A stretch of 64,000 nt of DNA from Pisolithus tinctorius (taxonomy: Eukaryota > Basidiomycota > Agaricomycetes > Boletales > Pisolithaceae), in NCBI GenBank assembly GCA_024663395.1, contig JANFAH010000125.1, positions 1-64,000 of the forward strand. Direction: 5' to 3'. The stretch's first letter is position 1. Every line of letters starts with the position of its first letter. This document shows, piece after piece, positions 58,113 to 64,000 of this stretch. The notes under the pieces are model-generated. The model had not been told where the DNA came from. It ran no database searches and saw nothing but the letters and a program-made list of their open reading frames with translations. Made by a program: the position numbers and the translations under genes.

Positions 58113-59651
58113 ATGTGTTCCTCCCCACACACTCCCACACCAGTGTCTCCTGCTTCCACCGACAGCTCCTCATCATCAGACAGTTCCATGACAGTCTTTC
58201 CTGTTATCATAATGTCGTCAACACAGTCCCAGACAGCACGGTGCGAGAATACTGCACCTGGTAAGACCCCTCCCTTCTTGACAGTGGGCGATATTACCCT
58301 GGAAGGCTTGCGGAGCTGGGAACTGGGCTGCAAAAACTACTTTAGGCTGAAGAGTGTAGCAGAGGATGTTCAAGTCGCTAAAGTTGCTGGCCATCTCCTG
58401 GATCCTCGTGTACAAGATTGGATCAGTAACAACAGTACCTGGCTGACTGCCCTGACCTTCTCCAAGTTTATGGATGAGGTTCATACATATTGGCTCCCCA
58501 GTGATTGGGTGGAAGCTATCCAGCAGAAGATGCTGTCGTCGACACAGGGTAGTAAGGCCTTTCATCTGTGGGCCGTTGAGGTAGAGAGCCTGAACGTTCT
58601 GTTGCGAGGAAGCGAGTTCCACCTTACCGAAGATCACCTCCGTTTCCACTTAGAGTCACACATGCACCCAGACCTTACTGCAGAATATCGTCTAACCACT
58701 GCTCGTCGTGAGAAATGATTCCGTGCTTGGCTTGACTTGGTCCGTCTCTTAGACAAGAAACGTGTTCATGATGCTGCAAAGCTCGACACGGCTCTCCGTA
58801 AGAAGCCCTTCCAGCCTAGTCCGCTCAGCCAACACTACTGCACCGGGTTCAAAGGTACCAGACAGTCGTGCTCGTACTCGTCCTCCTGCCCTTACAGCAA
58901 GGAGCACCAACTCCTCCGTGATAATGCTGGTTGTTTCAAATGTCGTCGTCTCTTCCAAAATCACACCATGCATAACTGCCTGAATGATTTCCCAGATGCA
59001 AAAAACTACAAGGCGCTGACTGCCACTGATGTCAAGGCTGCTCAGAGGAAACGTGCAAAGCCAGTTGCTGCTGTTGTTGAAGAGGAGCCAGTGGCAAAAC
59101 ATGCCCACATTACTGAAATCGATGACAACATGGATGCCATTGCGGTTGTTATGCCTTTGGCTGCCCTTGGAGATGGGACTGACTCAGGTGAAGAGTACGT
59201 TGCACCTCTTTCAGTCCCCCCACCTTCAATGGTCCTGCTTCTTGAAGGGCCTAATTTGACCTTCCCCTTGCCCATAAAAGCACTGATTGACAGTGGTTCG
59301 CATTTAGTTCTGATTGATGAAGGTCTTGTCTCAAAGCTGGACCTCCGGCATCGTCAACTACATAAGTCCCTTAATGTTTCGGTGGCGCTTTCCTCTGGCG
59401 ATCAAGAGATCATGTCCTTACAGAGTTATGTCGTTCTGTCTTGCCTTTCTTCTGATATACGTTTTCGTTCACATTCCATTCGTGCAATCATCGCACCCCA
59501 TTTGTGTATGCCACTCTTGTTGGGGCTTCCTTTTCTCTCACATAATGGGCTCATTATCGATCACGCTCTCCGCACATGTGTTGATAAAAATACTGGTTAT
59601 GATTTAATGAATCCTCCCCAGTTTCTGTCCCCACTCCCCCTCAGGCAGTGA
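58113..59651 (+). pseudogene. Element A gag-protease, one internal UGA
   Basis: The gag part has TLEGLRSWELGCKNYFRLKS and VQDWISNNSTWLT. A variant zinc knuckle CFKCRRLFQNHTMHNC (CX2CX6HX4C) sits near 58937. The protease follows in the same phase: ALIDSGSHLVLIDEG with DSG, then MPLLLGLPFLSHNG. A UGA at 58716-58718 interrupts the frame where Arg or Trp would fit (REK-stop-FRAWLD). The frame ends at UGA 59649-59651, and pol continues in the -1 phase. ATG 58113 or the internal ATG 58212 (MSSTQSQT) could start it. Confidence 0.85.
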
Positions 59652-62600
59652 CCCCTACTGTTCAAGCTGTTAAACAACTTAAGAAGGCAGTTCTAGAGGA
59701 ACTATGCAGTGTTTTACCCAGGCATCATGAACTTGTTGAGGTAGCGGCAACTCTGGTTTGTGGGGTGGATATCATTGGCGCAGTACAGCATCGCATTGCA
59801 GTTCTCGCTGCTGCCGAGGAGCTGACAAAGCGTGATGCATGACTCAAGGACGAGTTCGCTGATCGCTTCCCTGTCGACATCCTGCCCACGGATGCCCTAC
59901 CTGATGATGTCCTTTTCCACGTACAGCCCAAGGATGCCAACAAGGTAATTCAACTTCGGTCGTATGACTGTCCCAAGAAGTATCATGAAGCATGGAAGAT
60001 GTTACTACAGCAGCACCTTGATGCAGGACATTTACGGCCTTCCAATAGCACTCATTCTTCACCAGCCTTCATCATTCTGAAGGCAGACCCTACAGCATTA
60101 CCCCGCTGGGTGAATGACTTTCAACAGCTCAATCTGAATACTGTACCAGACAATCATCCGCTACCCTGCATCGATGAGATCCTTCGTGATTGTGCTAAGG
60201 GCAAGTACTTCGCAAAACTAGATATGACTAATGCGTTCTTCCAGACCAAGGTCCATCCAGATGACATCAAGTGGTTGGCCGTACACATGCCTTGGGGCCT
60301 GTACAAATGGACTGTGATGCCCATGGGGGTATGCAACACCCCTGCGGTTCATCAACATCACATGTCCGCTGCCCTCCGCCATTTGATTGGTCGCATCTGC
60401 CACGTCTACCTTGACGATATCATTATCTGGTCACAGACACTTGAGGAGCATGAACGCAATGTTCGTGCAGTACTTCAGGCCCTCTGCGATGCTAAGTTAT
60501 TTTGTTCTCTTAAAAAGACACAGTTGTTCTGTACTGAGGTGCTTTTCCTTGGCCACCGTGTCTCTGCTCAGGGGATAGAGCCAGACTCCTCCAAGATCGC
60601 AAGGATTCTCGACTGGCTGGTCCTGCGATCAGTAACTGACATGCGTGCCTTCCTTGGACTCGTCCATTACGTCGCCGACCATCTCCCCAATCTCATGGAA
60701 TATACACGTATCCTGAACACACTAACGACCAAAACTGCGGAGCTCAAGTTCCCAGTCTGGACCAATGACCATCAGTGGGCCTTTCAGGCCATCAAGGATC
60801 TAGTAGTCAGCCCCCACTGTTTGATGACAATTGACCACAACAACCCAGGTGATAACCACATTTTTCTTACATGTGATGCATTGGACTTTCATACAGGGGC
60901 GATCCTATCTTGGGGACCTACATGGGAGACTGCACAGCCAGTTGCCTTCGACTCTACACCTCTGCGTGGTGCAGAGCTCAACTACCCCATGCATGAAAAG
61001 GAACTCCTCGCCATCATCCACGCCCTGAAGAAGTGGAGGGTCGAGCTACTCAGTGCCCCAGTGGTCGTGTATACAGATCATTGTACTCTCCAGAATTTTG
61101 CCCTACAGCACGACCTTTCCCAATGCCAGGCCTGGTGGCAGGAATATATGTCACAGTTTGACCTGTCTATCCATTATGTTCCAGGCGAGCGTAATGTGGG
61201 CACTGATGCGCTGTCTCGTCACTCAGATGATGTTCCCCCTGTAGCCACAGTGTCAACCATTGAGGTGGACAAGTCATTAATGGTAGAGATATTGAAAGGT
61301 TATACGGAAGATCCCTTCTGTAGGCGCCTCTTCTCTCTTCTTGACTCCCTCCCCGGGCTGCAGGAACGTGATGGCCTGTTGTACCTTGTGGGTTGTCTAG
61401 TGATTCCCTGCATACACTCTCTTCGTGAATGCTTCTTCCACCTTGCCCACAATGCCTTAGGCCACTTTGGTACGGATAAGACATATGCAGCCCTACAAAA
61501 CTCCTTTTACTGGCCTAACATGCACCACGATCTTGCATCCACGTACATCCCTGCTTGCACTCACTGTATGCACAACAAGTCTCTGACTACAGCACCTGCA
61601 GGTCCCCTACACCCCTTGCCAGTCCCCAACGCTCGTGGTGACTCGGTCACCATTGACTTCATCGGGCCCTTACCAGAGGACCACGGCTTCAACATGATCG
61701 TCACCATGACGGACCATCTCAGTGCAGACATGTGTCTTGTACCTTGTCAGAGTTCCATCACCACCACAGAATTTGCCTCCTTATTCTTCGACCACTGGTA
61801 TTGCGAGAATGGTCTCCCCTTGGAGATTGTCTCAGACCATGATAAGCTTTTCGTATCTCACTTTTGGAAGTCACTTCACAAACTGACAGGTGTCAAGCTC
61901 AAGATGTCGTCTTATCACCCTCAGACAGATGGGGCAAGTGAGCGTACCAATAAGATGGTTAACCAATGCATCCACTTCCACGTCGAGCGTAATCAGAAAG
62001 GCTGGGTCAAGGCCCTGCCTAGGGTACATTTCCACATCATGAACACACTTAATAATAGCACAGGGTTTTCACCCTTCCAACTACATCTTGGACACTCGCC
62101 TTGTCTCTTGCCCCCTGTCTCTACCTCAGAGACCAGCACGGATGACCACAGCGATGCTGCCAGTTTCCTGGCTCGTTTGGATATGGACGTTCTTGAGGCT
62201 CGCGATAATCTTCTTGTGGCTAAGGTGGCTCAAGCCCATGCGGCCAATCGCTGTCGTGTCCCCAACCCGAGGTTTTCAGTTGGGGACAAGGTTTGGCTAT
62301 CTACAAAGCATCATCATCATGAATATATTGCTAATGGTACCAATCGTGTAGCTAAATTTATGCCTCAATATGATGGGCCATATACCATCTTGTCAGCTTC
62401 CCCAGAGATGTCTACATACGTCCTGGACATGCCTCGTGCGTCAAGTGCATGCAACACATTCCATGTTAGCCAACTACATGCCTTCGTGCCCAATGACATG
62501 ATGCTCTTTCCCTCACGTGAGCTGCCTCGCCTGGGCCCTGTGGTCACGGCAGATGGCCAGCTGGAGAATTTGATTGAGCGGATATTGGACGAGAAGCGGG

Positions 62601-62728
62601 CTGGAAGGTCGAAGAAGTATTTGGTGCAGTGGTTAGGGTTTGGTCCAGAGGATGATGAGTGGTTGATGAAGAAAGAATTGGAGGATTGTGAAGCATTGGA
62701 CGTCTGGGAAAGGGAACACCCACCGTAG
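59648..62728 (+). pseudogene. Element A pol (RT-RH-IN-chromodomain), one internal UGA
   Basis: A UGA at 59840-59842 splits an N-terminal stretch from a 909-codon open frame. Reverse transcriptase has AKLDMTNAFFQTKVH and YLDDIIIWSQ. RNase H has ELNYPMHEKELLAIIHALKK. Integrase has HNALGHFGTDKT...CTHC, VTIDFIGPLPEDHG, HPQTDGASERTNK. The chromodomain reads IERILDEKRAGRSKKYLVQW, then LGFGPEDDEWL, ending EREHPP at 62728. The UGA is consistent with CGA-to-TGA decay. With that stop the element would be non-autonomous. Confidence 0.9.
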
Positions 62729-62879
62729 AGGGTCAGCAGTGGAGGAAAGATGCTGAAGAGTTGGAGGTTTAGATCAGGGTTGGAGGTTAGATCAGTGACA
62801 AAGAAGAAGTTGATGAAGAATTGTTCGCTCGCGCTCACCCCTCTTCCCCCCAGTTACTCTTTTTTATGGGTTGGGAGGG

Positions 62880-63187
62880 TGTAAGCATATGCTTACTACT
62901 CACGCTACCACTACCACTCACACCAACACCACTCACGCGCCACTCACTGTCACATCACACTATCATGTCTCCTATCGTGCCCTCGTCTTTCGTCTGGGCA
63001 TGCAGATCCCTGCTGTGTTTATACTGGTGCTACATGTATGCACAGGGACATCCTTTCTTTCCCTCTTTCTCTCTCTATCATCTTGTATCAGCATATATGC
63101 TTGGTTGTTCAATCCACATGCCTGTCCATGTTCTGTTGTTGCTGCGATCTGTCCTGAGTGTGCTCACCCCTACCATGGTGAGTTCCA
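62880..63187 (+). repeat. 3' LTR of element A (308 bp)
   Basis: TGTAAGCATATGC ... GTGAGTTCCA, preceded by the purine tract ATGGGTTGGGAGGG and followed by the target repeat GCCTG. A tetra-to-octamer C/T tract (CTTTCTTTCCCTCTTTCTC) lies after a weak TATA-like stretch. Confidence 0.88.
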
Positions 63188-63655
63188 GCCTGTTTGGTTG
63201 AGGTCCGGGTTCCGGAAGAACCTATAGTATGATGTTCGGACGTGTGCGTAAGGGGAGAAAACATTTCTCGTGATCGGCAGGAACATTGGCAATCTGTGAT
63301 CTCGCAGAGCATAGCAGAGGCGCAGGACAGTGAATAGGTATACTATATCTCTACAAAGTGCTGCGGAAAATGTGACAGTAAAATTCCCTCCACTATTCCA
63401 TTACATAGATTCCCGATATACGAGCTACTTTCTCTGCACTAATTCCCCAAACTTCACAAGCACAACGACAATTTGGCTCCGTCAACGTCCACTGGCCCGC
63501 CCTCCGAGATTCATTTTTATCAAACGGAAGTTTTTCATGCTTGCTTACTCCACACCACCTTGTTTCCGTGAAAAATCGCATGCTCATAAAAGCGTAGTCG
63601 TCAGAACTCCGCTTCGCCGGGTCCGCGAGGGGCGGATACCCGGGATTGATCTACG
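63188..63655 (+). pseudogene. RWDD2-like pseudogene, 3' part (duplicate piece 3)
   Basis: Directly after element A the sequence GCCTGTTTGGTTGAGGTCCG continues the parent gene's GCCTGTTTGGTTTGAGGTCCG, with one T missing. It matches the reverse complement of about 19636-19170: ISQSIAEAQDSE-like codons, the intron, ELLSLH, and a broken DUF1115 block. The match ends at GGGATTGATCTACG (about 63654), where the parent continues CCGAAGG and this copy does not. Several indels and nonsense changes show that it is not functional. Confidence 0.88.
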
Positions 63656-63792
63656 TGAGATTCGTGAGATGAAATACTATGAAATCTAGTGTAGAATAAC
63701 TTGGTCTTAAGCTGACGAACGAAGAAGTACGTCCCTTGCTTCCCGCGAAGTGGAAGATCATGATCAGACCTTAAATCAAGGACGCCACCACC

Positions 63793-64000
63793 ATGACATT
63801 AAGGAGCTTGCTGACATTCGCACGCACTGAGTCGATGGGTGACGTTGATTCACTCCTGCGTGTATACCATTCTGGCATCCAACGCGGTGAACCTGCCGTC
63901 GGCCAGAAGGAGGCCCTTGAGCGGTTGTTGCGCCAGCATCGTGAGGCCGCAGCTAGGGAGAGGGCAGACTCCCTCCTAACCTCTGTTTCGAGTGTGAGGC
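63793..64000 (+). CDS. Unidentified open frame running off the window
   Basis: ATG 63793 opens MTLRSLLTFARTESMGDVDS and continues LLRVYHSGIQRGEPAVGQKE with no stop to base 64000 (69 codons). The visible part looks helical and rich in Arg, Glu, Leu and Ala. No family is recognised; it could be a host gene or the start of another element. Confidence 0.4.
   Translation, partial: MTLRSLLTFARTESMGDVDSLLRVYHSGIQRGEPAVGQKEALERLLRQHREAAARERADSLLTSVSSVR

Larger units (their letters stand above)
40189..63187 (+). mobile_element. LTR retroelement A (Ty3/gypsy chromovirus), outermost of a three-level nest
   Basis: It is flanked by GCCTG on both sides (40184-40188, 63188-63192) and inserted in the RWDD2-like pseudogene; the parent gene at about 19632 shows the unoccupied site. 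The 5' LTR (40189-40315 continuing at 57648-57852) starts TGTAAG and ends GAGTTCCA. The 3' LTR is 62880-63187. Internal DNA (57853-62879) encodes gag-protease and pol with a chromodomain. The 5' LTR is split by element B. Over the first 127 bp the two LTRs differ at about eleven places, all transitions, so this is the oldest of the three. Confidence 0.92.

Overview
The window looks like a chromosome segment from a mushroom-forming basidiomycete (Agaricomycetes). The genes are broken by many introns of about 45-75 bp. They include a fungal-type DUF2235 protein, an F-box protein, a CDP-alcohol phosphotransferase, a WHEP-type histidyl-tRNA synthetase with a leader for two locations, a Tra2-like SR protein, an RWD/DUF1115 protein and a WD40 protein. 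All other coding sequence belongs to transposons: four Ty3/gypsy LTR elements and one CACTA-type (TNP2) DNA transposon.

Layout. 1-6174: 3' part of a decayed chromovirus (gag, pol, a third ORF, 3' LTR); its 5' LTR lies outside the window. 6846-24621: host gene island in the order DUF2235 (-), F-box (-), CPT1/EPT1 (+), HTS1 (+), TRA2-like (+), RWDD2-like (-), WD40 (+). 24622 to about 27350: no recognisable gene. About 27350-63655: a diverged, inverted duplicate of the RWDD2-like locus (about 19.2-20.8 kb). It is only about 1.6 kb long once two large insertions are removed. The first insertion (27759-39412, 3-bp target duplication CAA) is an 11.7-kb CACTA-type transposon. The second (40189-63187, 5-bp target duplication GCCTG) is a Russian doll of three Ty3/gypsy elements: B sits in the 5' LTR of A, and C sits in the 5' LTR of B. 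63793-64000 is an unidentified open frame cut by the window edge.

The most unusual material is inside the CACTA-type element. It carries a TNP2 transposase with one in-frame UGA and a divergent accessory gene built partly from tandemly duplicated exons. It also carries a captured intron-containing fragment of a long-chain acyl-CoA synthetase. Its last gene has a product that begins with an imitation of the histone H3 tail (MARTRQNTKKTTSGIAPR), followed by a PHD-like zinc finger. The second novelty is in retroelement C: a roughly 30-nt hairpin sequence occurs eleven times in one orientation, in LTR, coding and spacer DNA.

Decay states agree with the nesting order. C has open frames and LTRs that differ mainly by a few transitions. 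B has two single-base frameshifts. A has in-frame UGA codons and more diverged LTRs. In the chromovirus at 1-6174 every in-frame stop is UGA or UAG, as expected from C-to-T decay of methylated or RIP-like DNA. All identifications come from reading the sequence; exon limits are inferred from splice signals and reading frame.
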